Below, piece by piece: positions 45,880 through 54,719 of a stretch of DNA of 64,000 nucleotides (positions are counted from its first letter, which is position 1; each line of letters starts with the position of its first letter). The DNA comes from Anolis sagrei (lineage: Eukaryota > Chordata > Lepidosauria > Squamata > Anolidae), in contig NC_090034.1 in NCBI RefSeq assembly GCF_037176765.1, forward strand, positions 20,679,375-20,743,374, given 5' to 3'. The position numbers and the translations under genes were made by a program. The notes below the pieces were generated by a model. It was not told where the DNA came from. It saw only the letters and a program-made list of their open reading frames with translations, and made no database searches.

Positions 45880-48800
45880 TTGCATTGATCCACAGTGATG
45901 AAAATAGGATCAAACTACATTTATTCTACATTTTCAAGGCAGCCTTGGAATTCTCATTCTTAAAATGATTAGACAAAGTTAGGAAGAGCAAATAAGGAAT
46001 ACACCTGAATTCTTACCATATTATTATTACTACTACTACTACTACTACTATGTTGTGCCCTGAGTCATGAGATGAGGCAGCTAATCTATTATCATTATTG
46101 TTATATGATTATCATGATGATGATGCAAGAATTCAAGTGCATTCAACAACAACAACAATTTATACATTGAATCACGGTGATTGAAATGGAGTCAATATGT
46201 ATTTATTCTACATATTAGAGGTCTCTCATTCCTAAGATTGTCATTAGACAAAGTTGAAAAAGGAATGCATTTCAATTCTTACATGTTGTTGTTTTGTTGT
46301 TGTTGTTGTTGTTATTCCATACATTCTCCACGGTGCTTAAAATGGGGTGAAATTGCATTTATTTTGCATTTTCAAGGCAACCTTGGAGTTCTCTCATTCC
46401 TAAGACTGCCATTAGAATTCACCTGAATTCTTACACTATTGAGTTGTTGTGAGTTTTCTGGGCTGTATGGCCATGTTCCAGAAGCATTCTTTCCTGACGT
46501 TTCATCTGCATCTATGGCAAGCATCCTCAGAGGTTGTGAGGCCTGAGGGAAACTAGTAAAACGGGATTTATATATCTGTGGAATAATGTCCAGGATGGTA
46601 GAAAGAACTCTTGTCTGTTTGAGGTAGGTGTGAATGCTGCAATTGGCCACCTTGATTAGCATTTAATGGCATAGAAGTTTCAAGGTGTGGCTTCTTACTG
46701 CATGGAGGAATCTTTTGTTGGGAGATGATTAGCTGGCCCTGATTGTTTCTTGCCTGGAATTCCCCTGTTTTGAGTGTTGTTCTTTATTTACTGTTGTGAT
46801 TTTATAATTTTTAAATACTGGTAGCCAGATTTTGTTCATTTTCATGGTTTCTTCCTTTCCTGTTGAAATGGATTGCTGCCATAGATGCAGGTGAAATGTC
46901 AGGAGAGAATGCTTCTGGAACATGGCACAGAAAACTCACAACAACCAGTGATTCTGGCCATGAAAGCCTTCAACAATACATCTTACACTACTATTCTTAT
47001 TATAATATTCTGTTTTAACTATGTTGTGCCCTGAGTCATGAGAAGCGGCAGCTAACCTGTTGTTGTTATTGTTGTTGTTGTTATTGCTGCTGCTGCTATA
47101 TCATATATATTATAGTTATGTTGTGTCCTGCCTCAAGTCACAAGAAGAGCCAGGTAATAACCAATACAATGTATTGTTGTTGTTGTTGTTGTTATTTGAA
47201 ACACAACAAGATGCATCCACAGCAAACAAGATCATTCTGCTGGCTGTTGTATTGGATCACACATCGGACACTTCCCAAGTGTCGAGGAATGTGTGATGTA
47301 TCTGCGAATAATGCGCGCAGATCCCAGTAGGGTGGCCTTTTGCAGCTGACAGATGGTAATTTTGTCAGTACTGATTGTATTTAAGTGCAGGCCAAAGTCT
47401 TTAGGCACTGCACCCAGTGTGCCGATCACCACTGGGACCATTATTATTGTTGTTATTTGTTGTTATTATTACTGTTGTTGTTGTTGTTGTTATTATATTA
47501 TTATTAGTGCCTGATAGATCTCACTGATGAACAAGAATCACCAAAAATTTTAAAAAGATACATGGGAACGATGTAGACTTTTTGAACTCAGGGCATATAT
47601 TTCAATCCCTGTGTTTTCTCTCGTTCTGAAGTGCTTCATTGTATGCCTTTGTTGTTTTGTACTATGTTTATTTTTTCAGCTCTTTGCAGCTGCCAAGAAA
47701 AAGGGACATTATAACAGTGGGAATGACAGAAGTCACACAACAAGGAAATAATACTAATAATAATAACAATGAACAGGTTCCCAGGCATCCTCCCTGCATT
47801 AAGTTCACTTGTGGTCTCCATTGCAAAGTCTGAAAAACATTTTTCCCACCATTGCTCTGTCCCCATTGAAAAATGGCTTCCTTTGAGACTGCCATAAATT
47901 ACAACGTTAAAAGCCATATACCAGAAAGAAGGATTCCTTGGTACAAGCTGGAAGTTGTAGTTCATAAGGTCGCAGAACGGTTCCTTGGAGCCACTTAAAT
48001 AAAGCCCACATTTACCTTACAAAAAGAATCAAGTCCTTTGGGAATTCGTCGAAATCCTTGAGGATCCCATAAAGCGTCAACCTCTCGGCAAGGCAGCTCA
48101 GCTGGAAAAGCAAAGAAGGAAATCCTGGGAGTTGTAGTTCAGTGAGGCAAGCAGCCCTCTTTGGCAGAGAAGGCTGAAGACCTTGTAAAACTACAAGTCC
48201 CAGAATTCTATAGCATTAAGTCATGGAAGTTCAAGCTGGACCAAACTACAATTCCCAGGACCCCATTGTATTGAGTCATGGCAGTTCAAACGGGGCCAAA
48301 CTACAACTCCCAGGTCCTCACTGCATTGGGTCACAGCAGTTCAAGCAGGGACAAACTACAACTTCCAGGATCCCATCGCATTGAGTCATGGCAGTTCAAA
48401 TGAGGGCAAACTACAATTCCCAGGACCCCACTGCATTGAGTCATGGCAGTTCAAATGTGGCCAAACTACAACTCCCAGGACCCCATTACATTGATGAGTC
48501 ATGGAAGTCCAAATGGGGCCAAACTACAACTCCCAGGTCCCCATTGCATTGAGTCAAAGCAGTTCAAGTGGGGCTAAATTACAACTCCCAGGACCCCATT
48601 ACATTGATGAGTCATGGAAGTCCAAATGGGGCCAAACTACAACTCCCAGGTCCCCATTGCATTGAGTCAAAGCAGTTCAAGTGGAACTAAACGACAACTT
48701 CCAGGACCCCATTGCATTGAGTCATGGCGGTTCAAGCAGAGATGAACTACAACTCCCAGGACCCTTTGCTTCCCCTGGGATTTGTAGTATTGGATTATCT

Positions 48801-49544
48801 GCCTGTGATCACCATAGAATCACAGAGTTCAAAGAGATATCCACATGTCATCCAGTCCAACCTGTTTCAGCCAGGAAGGAATACACAATCGGATCCCTCC
48901 CAACAAATGGCCATCAACCTCTTTTCAGAAACCTTCCAATGATGGAATCATAGAATCTTAGAGTTGAATGAGATCCCCAAGGGCTATCCACTCCAACCCC
49001 ATTCTGCTAGGCAGGAAGACACAATCCGATCCCTCCCGACAAATGGCCATCCAGCTTCTGCTTAAGAGCCAAAAGAAAGGTAAAGGCACCTGGTCTCTTC
49101 TCAGCCGAACGTCCTTCCGCTTCAAAGCCCGGGCAAATTGCTGGACTCTTATGTCATCCAACTGGGCCAGTGTTGCACAAGGAAAGCCACGGAGGATGGA
49201 AGGAGACAGGCTGAAAAGCCAAAGATAGACAACCAAATTTAGGAAAACAAGGAAAAAAGAGGGAAGGGCTTTGCAAGAATGAAGAGGAGGAAGCTAAACT
49301 GGATCCTTGCCTATAATAAATCCGATTATATAGTTTCATATAACATTTACTGTTTAAACCAGTGTTGGAAATTTCTCTTACGTGCTACAGCTTATTCTTG
49401 AACAGTTCACTCTATAGCTGCTTCTTGGGGTTCCTCACAAACATCATCGTCAACAGATGATATGATTGAGAGAAAGAGAAAGTGTAGATAGATAGAAGAT
49501 AGATAGATAGATGATAGAAAGATAGATGATAGATGGATAGATGG

Positions 49545-49580
<36 letters not shown>

Positions 49581-50282
49581 CAGATAGGCAGATAGATATG
49601 TAGATAGATATGTAGATGATAAATAGATAACAGATAGATAGATAGATAGATAGATAGACAGTCCGACCCCCTTCTGCCATAAAGGAAGACACCATCAAAG
49701 CCCTCTTGACAGATGGCAATCCAGCATTTACTTCAAAACTCCAGAGAAGGAGACTAAAACTCTCATAGGATGATGGTGGGATGACTATCTGTTGTGAGGG
49801 TTTTGACTGTGTCTTCCTGTTTGGACGAAGGAGGTTGGATTATATGCTCTTTGGGGGTCCCTTTTAATCTAACACACCTATGAACGGCTTTGGAAAACTC
49901 TGCTTGAAAGATGAATTGATACTATATAGAATGACTTTAGTTTGACTCCACTTTAACTGCTATGGGATCCTGGGATTTGTAGTTTTGCAAGGTTTTCGAG
50001 CCTTCCAAAGAGTGCTGGTGCCTCAACTACAACGCCTATGATCCCATAGCATTGAACTATAGACATCAAACAATCATTCTGCAGTGTAAGAGCTCTCTTC
50101 TTCCAGTTTGACACAGCTTTGACTGCGACGGCTTAATGCTATGAAGCCCTGGGAGTTGTAGTTTTGCAAGGCCTTGGGCCTTTTTTTGGCCACATTACAA
50201 AACAACTCCCAGGATTCCATAGCACTGAACCTTGGCCATTCAAGTGGCGCTAAACTGAATCCAGATCCACCTGAAGTGGGCC

Positions 50283-50324
<42 letters not shown>

Positions 50325-50915
50325 GGCTGTACCTGTCAAAATCAGAGGTTTCCTTGACTTCATTGGGAAACATGGCAGCCTAGAAGATGAAAGAAAAGCA
50401 GTTCATGTATTATTCCTTTTCTTCCATTGAAATCATAATAATCACAGGGTGACTCTCATAATTATACACACACACACACACACACACAATAAATATACAA
50501 TTCTTACTGGGAATTCCAGCTCAGGACTAGAAAAGGTGGCCGTTGTCCAGCCTGCAAGGCAAAAGGACACCATGTCAGAAAAGAAAGAAGAGTTTAAAGC
50601 AGGATCCCTATCACAAGTCCTAGGGTGCATCTACATTGTCAAATTAATGCAGTTTGGCTCCACTTTAATAATCGTGGTTCAATGCTATATAATCCTGGGA
50701 GTTGTAGTTTTGCAAGGTCCTTGGCCTTCTCTGCCAAAGGGTTACCAAATCTCAGGATTCCATAGCATTGAGCCACAGCAGTTAAAGTGGTGCCAAATTG
50801 CATTCGTTCCACAGTGTAGACCCACCCAATGATCTGGCGATTCAAAACTATACTCACCGGTTATAAGAAAGAAGCTGAGCAGATGCAGCATTATTGCAAA
50901 GGCTTCCCTCCGCAT
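32508..50915 (-). CDS. MSLN: Mesothelin, compact complete gene, 15 coding exons, 596 aa
   Basis: Fifteen exons run from ATG (50915-50913) to TAA (32510-32508), 1,791 coding bases in one frame, close to the 620-630 residues of mammalian mesothelin. Order: signal peptide (MRREAFAIMLHLLSFFLITG), pre-domain, furin-type RQKR (39021-39010), then the mesothelin domain with ECSPDQT, KQNLDQ, EDIKKWNYTS, LYPKAKRAF, LGGAPAEDLRALS, PLTVKDVRALLG, SDLDSLAIALSGGLPNG. It enters the secretory pathway and by family analogy would be split by furin. Unlike human mesothelin it ends YINIPRLSRRKKREI with no hydrophobic tail, so it looks secreted unless another last exon exists. It converges on the long paralog. Exon sizes match that paralog nearly one to one. 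The symbol is favoured by length and by motifs such as LYPKA and PLTV. Confidence 0.9.
32930..33870. repeat. 30 bp minisatellite with 240 bp higher-order period
   Basis: Units of the form CCTTCACTCACCATCAGTGG. A TACTTTGCA variant recurs at 33322 and 33562, and its neighbours repeat in the same order, giving an eight-unit (240 bp) period. Lies in the last MSLN intron. Confidence 0.9.
33885..33979 (-). CDS. MSLN: MSLN exon 14, GGAPAEDLRA to KESVL
   Basis: 95 bases; NNVNMDIETFERL aligns with human QNVSMDLATFMKL. Confidence 0.94.
34325..34570. repeat. AT-rich simple repeat (TTATT/TTTA)
   Basis: Low-complexity stretch just past the MSLN exon 13 donor. Confidence 0.9.
34588..34721 (-). CDS. MSLN: MSLN exon 13, TATQFNPSKC to IQPYL
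   Basis: Contains CSQPILDNLYPKAKRAFSD and ends in FIQPYL, aligning with human CDPRQLDVLYPKARLAF. Confidence 0.93.
34722..36120. other. MSLN intron; one degraded MITE, otherwise nothing recognised
   Basis: A GGGTGCATC-family remnant lies at about 34865-35030; the rest shows no supportable feature. Confidence 0.5.
36121..36254 (-). CDS. MSLN: MSLN exon 12, AKLLIERYVD to DENAL
   Basis: 134 bases as in the paralog; YACLLTQEQLNQI keeps the conserved Cys. Confidence 0.92.
36380..36415. repeat. (ATT)n microsatellite
   Basis: Pure triplets. Confidence 0.95.
36490..36700. mobile_element. Palindromic MITE, GGGTGCATC family
   Basis: ACTACACTATAGAATTAATG start and TAGATGCACCC end; both halves visible. 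Confidence 0.6.
36759..36905 (-). CDS. MSLN: MSLN exon 11, EFPNGYPSSL to PEDDM
   Basis: Contains PNGYPSSLLPNMGFL and EEDIKKWNYTSPETLNSLL, the human LYPQGYPE and EDIRKWNVTSLETLKALL motifs. Confidence 0.93.
36945..37105 (+). mobile_element. CR1 3'-end fragment, partly duplicated
   Basis: GGCTGGATGGCCATCTGTCA ... GGAGGTTGGACTAGATGA ... GGTCCTTTCCAACTCTACGA. Confidence 0.7.
37403..37590 (-). CDS. MSLN: MSLN exon 10, ECSPDQTITD to QNLDQ
   Basis: 188 bases. It has AFTYDQLLALKQNLDQ, aligning with human PFTYEQLDVLKHKLDE. Confidence 0.92.
37840..38965. repeat. Minisatellite, about 55 bp units, some 20 copies
   Basis: Variants of CTTCCACTGAGATATAATTA then TTGGAAGGGCTTTTGGATAG then TCTAGAACTC. It fills most of the intron upstream of MSLN exon 10. 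Confidence 0.9.
39003..39126 (-). CDS. MSLN: MSLN exon 9 with furin-type site RQKR
   Basis: Reads DVLIPWLKQY to RQKRDT. The R-Q-K-R codons lie at 39021-39010, shortly before the Cys that opens the mature domain, the same place as RSKR in the paralog and the human furin site. Donor gtgcgt. Confidence 0.88.
39230..39312. mobile_element. MITE half, GGGTGCATC family
   Basis: GGGTGCATCTTCCCTGTACG start, CATGGCTCAATG core, then stops. Confidence 0.55.
39318..39403. mobile_element. MITE of the GCCATATAATCCAG family, compact palindrome
   Basis: GGACCCCATCTATACTGCCA and its inverse TGGCAATGTAGAAGGGGCC surround AGATTATC/GATAATCT. Confidence 0.7.
39480..39890. repeat. Polypyrimidine tract, CTTCCT/TCCTCT
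   Basis: Pyrimidine on the plus strand, so purine in the MSLN transcript sense. Confidence 0.95.
40087..44053 (-). mobile_element. Near full-length BovB (RTE) LINE, interrupted by a solo LTR
   Basis: On the minus strand one frame gives the APE endonuclease (GTWNVRSM, SELKWTG, GDWNAKVG, HELLIAQF) from 43867, and the reverse transcriptase (FCFIDYSKAFDCVDH, GVRQGCILSP, LRYADDTTLMAE) to 40171. Apart from the LTR insertion it has two in-frame stops: TAA at 41406-41404 and a TAG near the end at about 40173-40171. The 3' end runs into AACAACAAC. CTTACAGTGTT at 40076-40086 and 44054-44064 is an 11 bp target duplication. Without the insert the length is about 3.2 kb, the usual full size. BovB is known for horizontal spread among squamates and ruminants. 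Confidence 0.93.
41559..42313 (+). mobile_element. Solo LTR nested in the BovB LINE
   Basis: 755 bases beginning TGTTG and ending CAACA, flanked on both sides by GGCCC (41554-41558, 42314-42318), the 5 bp duplication typical of LTR elements. An AATAAA lies near 42235 in plus orientation. No internal region is left. It includes a short open stretch with a RRSSRIQELK motif. It is a fossil younger than the LINE; the LTR family is not identified. Confidence 0.88.
44381..44471 (-). CDS. MSLN: MSLN exon 8, PPSEWSPSTL to QMIPK
   Basis: 91 bases as in the paralog. The next intron contains the BovB LINE with its nested LTR. Confidence 0.88.
44596..44786 (-). CDS. MSLN: MSLN exon 7, KISGVQVTKE to GDAPL
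   Basis: 191 bases as in the paralog. Contains LGGLVCDLGADYI and LNRCPSFTLDQI. Confidence 0.9.
44950..45073 (-). CDS. MSLN: MSLN exon 6, PLDYTGSCEE to GLSCL
   Basis: 124 bases; P-L-D and the internal Cys match PLDQVDSTNC of the paralog. Confidence 0.88.
45320..46440. repeat. Local repeats of a TTTATTCTGCATTTTCAAGG segment with triplet tracts
   Basis: Four or five copies of a 110-130 base phrase ending GGAATGCACCTGAATTCTTA, each followed by a GTT or ATT run. Confidence 0.65.
45511..45880 (-). mobile_element. R4/Dong-like LINE fragment with TAA tract
   Basis: Minus-strand reading WLTNGTVKKEMEGLILAAQE, TNAIKATTEKST, RLCKEADETIDHKSIPC: the Cys/His region before the restriction-like endonuclease of R2/R4-type LINEs. 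A (TAA) run abuts it. Confidence 0.65.
46433..46985. mobile_element. Fold-back element, complete-looking
   Basis: Arm GTTGTGAGTTTTCTGGGCTG at 46443 has its inverse at about 46930-46945; GACGTTTCATCTGCATCTAT pairs with ATAGATGCAGGTGAAATGTC. Confidence 0.65.
47191..47443 (-). mobile_element. R4/Dong-like LINE 3' end
   Basis: Minus-strand reading VPVVIGTLGAVPKDFGLHLN, ICQLQKATLLGSARIIRRYI, the extreme C-terminus, then a 3' UTR reaching a triplet tract. Confidence 0.7.
48016..48101 (-). CDS. MSLN: MSLN exon 5, LSCLAERLTL to LILFV
   Basis: 86 bases as in the paralog. The donor AAG/gtaaat leaves two bases that join exon 6 as Ser. Confidence 0.87.
48130..48790. repeat. Tandem array of about 58 bp, derived from MITE sequence
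   Basis: About eleven copies of AACTACAACTCCCAGGACCC, CATTGCATTGAGTCATGGCA, GTTCAAATGGGGCCA, all in one direction; these are half-sites of the GGGTGCATC MITE. Two identical neighbouring units near 48490-48680 show recent duplication. Confidence 0.85.
48815..49075 (-). mobile_element. Two CR1 3'-end fragments in a row
   Basis: AGAATCACAGAGTTCAAAGAG and AGAATCTTAGAGTTGAATGAG, each followed by CAGGAAG(G)...CCCAACAAATGGCCATC. They reach the donor side of MSLN exon 4. Confidence 0.7.
49090..49210 (-). CDS. MSLN: MSLN exon 4, LSPSILRGFPC to LRRDQ
   Basis: 121 bases as in the paralog; LxGFxC is shared. It is unusually basic at its end (KRKDVRLRRDQ). Donor gtgcct is a weak GT site. Confidence 0.85.
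49485..49660. repeat. (GATA)n microsatellite
   Basis: GATA/GATG runs in an MSLN intron. Confidence 0.95.
49920..50090. mobile_element. Palindromic MITE, GGGTGCATC family
   Basis: Both halves of the family recognisable, directly followed by another copy at 50098-50275. Confidence 0.6.
50284..50325. repeat. (AAT)n microsatellite beside MSLN exon 3
   Basis: Eight bases beyond the exon 3 donor. Confidence 0.95.
50333..50379 (-). CDS. MSLN: MSLN exon 3, AAMFPNEVKETSDFD
   Basis: 47 bases, the counterpart of the 50-base exon at 17250-17299 of the paralog. A TAA microsatellite lies just past its donor gtacag. Confidence 0.85.
50465..50488. repeat. (CA)n microsatellite
   Basis: Twelve CA steps close to MSLN exon 2. 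Confidence 0.95.
50508..50551 (-). CDS. MSLN: MSLN exon 2, WTTATFSSPELEFP
   Basis: 44 bases; two bases complete the split Gly codon, the rest is in frame. Donor gtaaga. Confidence 0.82.
50629..50827. mobile_element. Palindromic MITE, GGGTGCATC family, in MSLN intron 1
   Basis: Starts GGGTGCATCTACATTG, ends GTGTAGACCCACCC, ending 30 bases before the exon 1 donor. Confidence 0.7.
50858..50915 (-). CDS. MSLN: MSLN exon 1: start codon and signal peptide
   Basis: ATG is followed by RRE and a hydrophobic run (AFAIMLHLLSFFLIT), a classical signal peptide, with likely cleavage after the Gly codon split with exon 2. Seventeen bases upstream a tttctag acceptor (50933-50935) suggests a separate 5' UTR exon. 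Confidence 0.88.
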
Positions 50916-51299
50916 GACAGAACCTATTTGTCCTAGAAAGACAAAACAAAGAAATTAAAGCTGTTCTATTGCTCAGTGCTATGGAGAGTCCATAGCACTG
51001 AGCCGTTGAAGTTAAAGTGGTGTCAAACTGCATTAATTTGACAGTGCAGATGCACCCACAATGGAGTTTCATGGGAGAAGGGGACTTCAGCTGGGAGAGA
51101 GGTAACCTAATGGAGCACCGAAATAGTCTTCGCTTGTCCTATTAATTTTTAATATTGAAATGATGGAGATGGGGAAGAAGAAAAATAATTTGCAAGAGTA
51201 AATGGTGAAGAAAAGAGGCTGTTGCAGGCAATTAAAGTGGCTGGTCTGTCTCTCCAGAAGTCCACCCTCTGCCTCAAAAAGCACAACAGAGAAGCAAAG

Positions 51300-51950
51300 C
51301 TAGCTAGCTAAATAGATAGACAGATGATAGATCGAGATGATAAAGATAAAGATAGAGAAGAGGAAGAGATATAGAGGTAGAGGCAGAGGCAGAGGTAGAG
51401 GTAGAGGTAGAAAAGAAAAAGAGATAGATAGGGGTAGAGGTAAAGAAGAGGAAGTAATAGAGAGAGAAGAACTAGAGATAGAGATAAAGATAGTGATAGG
51501 ACAGAGAAGAGGAAGAAACAGAGATAGAGAAGAGGAAGAGAGAGAAGAGGAAGAGAGAGAGACAGAGATAGAGAAGAGGAAGAGATTGATAGAGATAGAG
51601 ATAAAGAAGAGAAAGAGATAGAGAGAGAGGAGGAAGAGATAGAGACAGAGATAGAGAGAGAGAGAGGAAGAGGAGAGGGAGACAGAGACAGAGACAGAGA
51701 TAAAGATAGAGAAGAGAGATAGAGGAAGAAGAGACAGACAGATCTAGAGACAAAGAAGAGATAGAGATAGAGATAGAGACAGAGATAGAGAGGAGGAAGA
51801 GAGAGAGAAGAGGAAGAGATAGAGATATAGAGATAGAGAAGAGAGAGAGGGGGAAGAAGAAAAAGAGATAGAGTGAGATAGAGAAGAGGAAGTGATAGCG
51901 ATAGAGAAGAGGAAGAGATAGAGACAGAGACAGGTGGAGATGGAGTTGGG
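51300..51950. repeat. Purine-rich GAGATA/GAAGAG tract upstream of MSLN
   Basis: About 650 bases nearly without pyrimidines other than T of GATA on the plus strand, starting 385 bases 5' of the MSLN start codon. Confidence 0.95.
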
Positions 51951-51951
51951 G

Positions 51952-52095
51952 GCTGGATCTGCACTGCCCAATAACTCAGGATCTGATGCCAGATTATCTG
52001 CTTTGAATTGCATTATATGAGACTACACTGCCAGATAATCTGGAATAAGAAGATAATCTGGGATCATGGGATACATGCCACTTGTAGATCAAGTC
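51952..52095. mobile_element. MITE, AGATTATCTGCTT family
   Basis: GGATCTGATGCCAGATTATC and its inverse GATAATCTGGGATCATGGGA. Confidence 0.6.
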
Positions 52096-52544
52096 TTAGA
52101 TGGGGCCAGGCATAGAGACTGGAGACAGTACCTACCACCTTCTTCTCCTTCTCCTTCTTCTTGTGTTTAAGGCTAGGAGGGCTATGCAAAACCCTTTTCA
52201 CTAAAGAAATTAGGGTGTCACCTTTTGGAGTCTGAGAATGACCTTTCGAGTGACAGGACAAATTGTCAATCTGTCAGCCACACCTTGTGGTTTGCGGGAT
52301 TCAGTGGTCACACAATGGGATGTTGTCTTGGTCCCTGCCAGGGCTCAGCCCCATGGAAGACGCCTGTTCCTCAAATGTAATTTTCTGTCTCCAAAATGCA
52401 AAGGATTTCTCATCCACAGACCATTCTAACAAACCCCCACTATGCTAAGACATCAAGCGGCTGTGGTCCCATCTACACATGACAGGGTTTTCAAAGCCAT
52501 TTGCTCATCTGGTTCCAAAGGGGTGGAAGTGATCTGTTTTCTTA

Positions 52545-52740
52545 ACAATTATTATAATAATGATATACTTAATATAGTATATTTAATAATTTTCTTAATA
52601 ATATATACTCTAATGATAATATATACTCATATAAGATATATGAGTATATAATTATTACAATTATAGTATATATTATAATATGTACTAATAATAATATATA
52701 CTGATATAAGATAATATAGTATACATAATAATATATATAC
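52545..52740. repeat. AT-rich (TATA/ATAATA) simple repeat
   Basis: Continues in pieces at 52905-53150, 53940-54000 and 54720-54890 with the same TACTAATAATATATA phrase, so later insertions have split one AT block. Confidence 0.85.
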
Positions 52741-52741
52741 T

Positions 52742-52900
52742 ACTACGGCGCTGTATGCAGTCATGCTGGCCACATGACCTTGGAGGTGTCTAAGGACAGT
52801 GCCGGCTCTTCGGTTTAGAAATGGAGATGAGCACCAACCCCCAGAATCGGACACGACTGGACTTAATATCAGGGGACAACCTTTACCTTTACCTTTACCT
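52742..52900 (-). mobile_element. SINE, GGTAAAGGTAAAGGTTGTCC type
   Basis: Minus orientation, ends in CCTTTACC repeats. Inserted in the AT block. Confidence 0.65.
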
Positions 52901-53152
52901 TACTAATATATCCTCTAATATTATATCCTCATATAATATAGTATATATAAAATAATAGAATATAGTGTATATATATATAATTATTATAATTATGGTATAT
53001 ATAATAATATACTACTAATAATATATCCTCATATAATATATATAAAATAATATAATATAGTATTTATATATATATATAGGTTAAAGGGGACAACCTTTAC
53101 CTTTACCTTACTAATATATCCTCTTGTATTATATCCTCATATAATATAGTAT

Positions 53153-53955
53153 ACTAGCTGTCCCCTGCCATGCGTTGCTGTGGCCCACATGGGGGTTCTG
53201 TGTGGGAGGTTTGGCCCAATTCTATCGTTGGTGGGGTTCAGAATGCTCTGTGATTGTAGGTGAACTATAAATCCCAGCAACTACCACTCCCAAATGTCAA
53301 GATTCTATTTTCCCCAAACTCCACCAGTGTTCACATTTGGGCATATTGAGTATTCATGTAAAGTTTGGTCCAGATCCATAATTGTTTGAGTCCACAGTGA
53401 TCTCTGGATGTTGGTGAACTACAACTCCAAAACCAAAGGACACTGCCCACCAAACCCTTCCAGTATTTTCTGTTGGTCATGGGAGAACTGTGCGCCAAGT
53501 TTGGTTAAATTCCAACGTTGGTGGGGTTCAGAATGCTCTTTGATTGTAGGTGAACTACAACTCCCAAATATCAAGCTCTGTCTGTGTTTATGTTTGGGCA
53601 TATTGAGTATTCATGCCAAGTTTGGTCCAGATCCATCATTGTTTGAGTCCACAGTGCTCTCTAGATGTAAGTGAACTACAACTCCAAAACCCAGGGTCAA
53701 TGCCCACCAAACCCTTCTAGTATTTTCTGTTGGTCAGGGGAGTCCTGTGTGCCAAGTTTGGTTAAATTCCATCATTGGTGGAGTTCAGAATGCTCTTTGA
53801 ACTATAAATCCCAGCAACTACAACTCCCAAATGACAAATTCATAATTTTTTGAGTGATGGTCACTCCTTGTGTAGTGAGACGTTTTGTTGCCAAATTTGG
53901 TGTGATTTCGTTCATTAGTTCTTTTGTTTTTAAGGAACTCATTGTACACAGAGCA
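53153..53955 (+). repeat. Interspersed repeat CTAGCTGTCCCCTGCCATGC with inner 250-290 bp repeats
   Basis: The phrase GGTGGGGTTCAGAATGCTCT recurs at about 53229, 53519 and 53775. The inverse of this sequence forms the interior of the SPIN-like element at 30896-31548. Family not identified. Confidence 0.6.
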
Positions 53956-53997
53956 TTTATATATATATAGATATAAAATAATATAGTATGTATATAT

Positions 53998-54111
53998 AGC
54001 TGGGGCTGACCACGGAAGCTCACGCCACTCCCCGGATTCGAACCTGCAACCTTTTGGTCAACAAGCTCAGCAGCTCAGCACTTTAACCCACTGCGCCACC
54101 GGAGGCTCCCA
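53998..54111 (-). mobile_element. tRNA-derived SINE, short
   Basis: Minus-strand GAGCCTCCGGTGGCGCAGTG (A-box) and GGTTCGAATCC (B-box). Confidence 0.75.
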
Positions 54112-54119
54112 TTTATATA

Positions 54120-54719
54120 CGAGGGGTATTTTTTAAGTAAGGTCCGTTTTGTTGTAGACACTAGTAGTTCGCGCGCATACCGCAACGAGCGCGTGCGTCG
54201 TGTACCGGCATGCCTCGGGAACAACTGTGCTCAGTTTCCGCTCTGTAGCTAACCTGTACGGTTCTGTTCTGTGCTTTAAAAATGTTTAAGACTATGAACT
54301 CACCCTCCGCATGTGAGATTCGCTCAGTGATTCGGTTTTTGTCAGCAAGGAACCTGCCTGCTGCAGAAATTCATCGACAGATTTGTGAAGTGTACGGTGA
54401 TTCTGTTATGAGTGAAAGCAAAGTGCGTAAGTGGGTACGACAATTCAAAGATGGCCATGACAACGTCCATGATGAGGACCGCTCCGGTCGCCCTTCTTTG
54501 ATTACAGTGAACTCTTGGTTATCTGAGCAGGCGGCAAGTTTTTATGAAGAGGGTATTTTGAAATTGGTTCAGAGGTATGATAAGTGTTTGAACAAACTTG
54601 GCAACTATGTCGAAAAATAGAGTAAAGTATGTACTTTCTGAAAATAAATTTACTTTTTTGAAATAAACTTTCGTTGTGTACTTATGTTCAAACGGACCTT
54701 ACTTAAAAAATACCCCTCG
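54120..54719 (+). mobile_element. Internally deleted mariner keeping the DNA-binding domain frame
   Basis: Inverted ends CGAGGGGTATTTTTTAAGTA with its inverse, flanked by TA (54118-54119, 54720-54721). An open frame of 112 codons (54282-54620) encodes the SETMAR/mariner paired helix-turn-helix region (LPAAEIHRQICEVYG, SESKVRKWVRQFKDG, DEDRSGRPS) joined directly to the transposase's last residues (LVQRYDKCLNKLGNYVEK). The catalytic DDD core is absent. Confidence 0.9.

Noticed and set aside
51308-51964. 218-codon Ser/Leu-rich minus-strand frame upstream of MSLN
   Set aside because: Translation of the GAGATA/GAAGAG repeat; the real MSLN signal-peptide exon lies at 50858-50915.
54282-54620. SETMAR-like host gene
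   Set aside because: It sits between mariner inverted repeats and TA duplications and lacks a SET domain.
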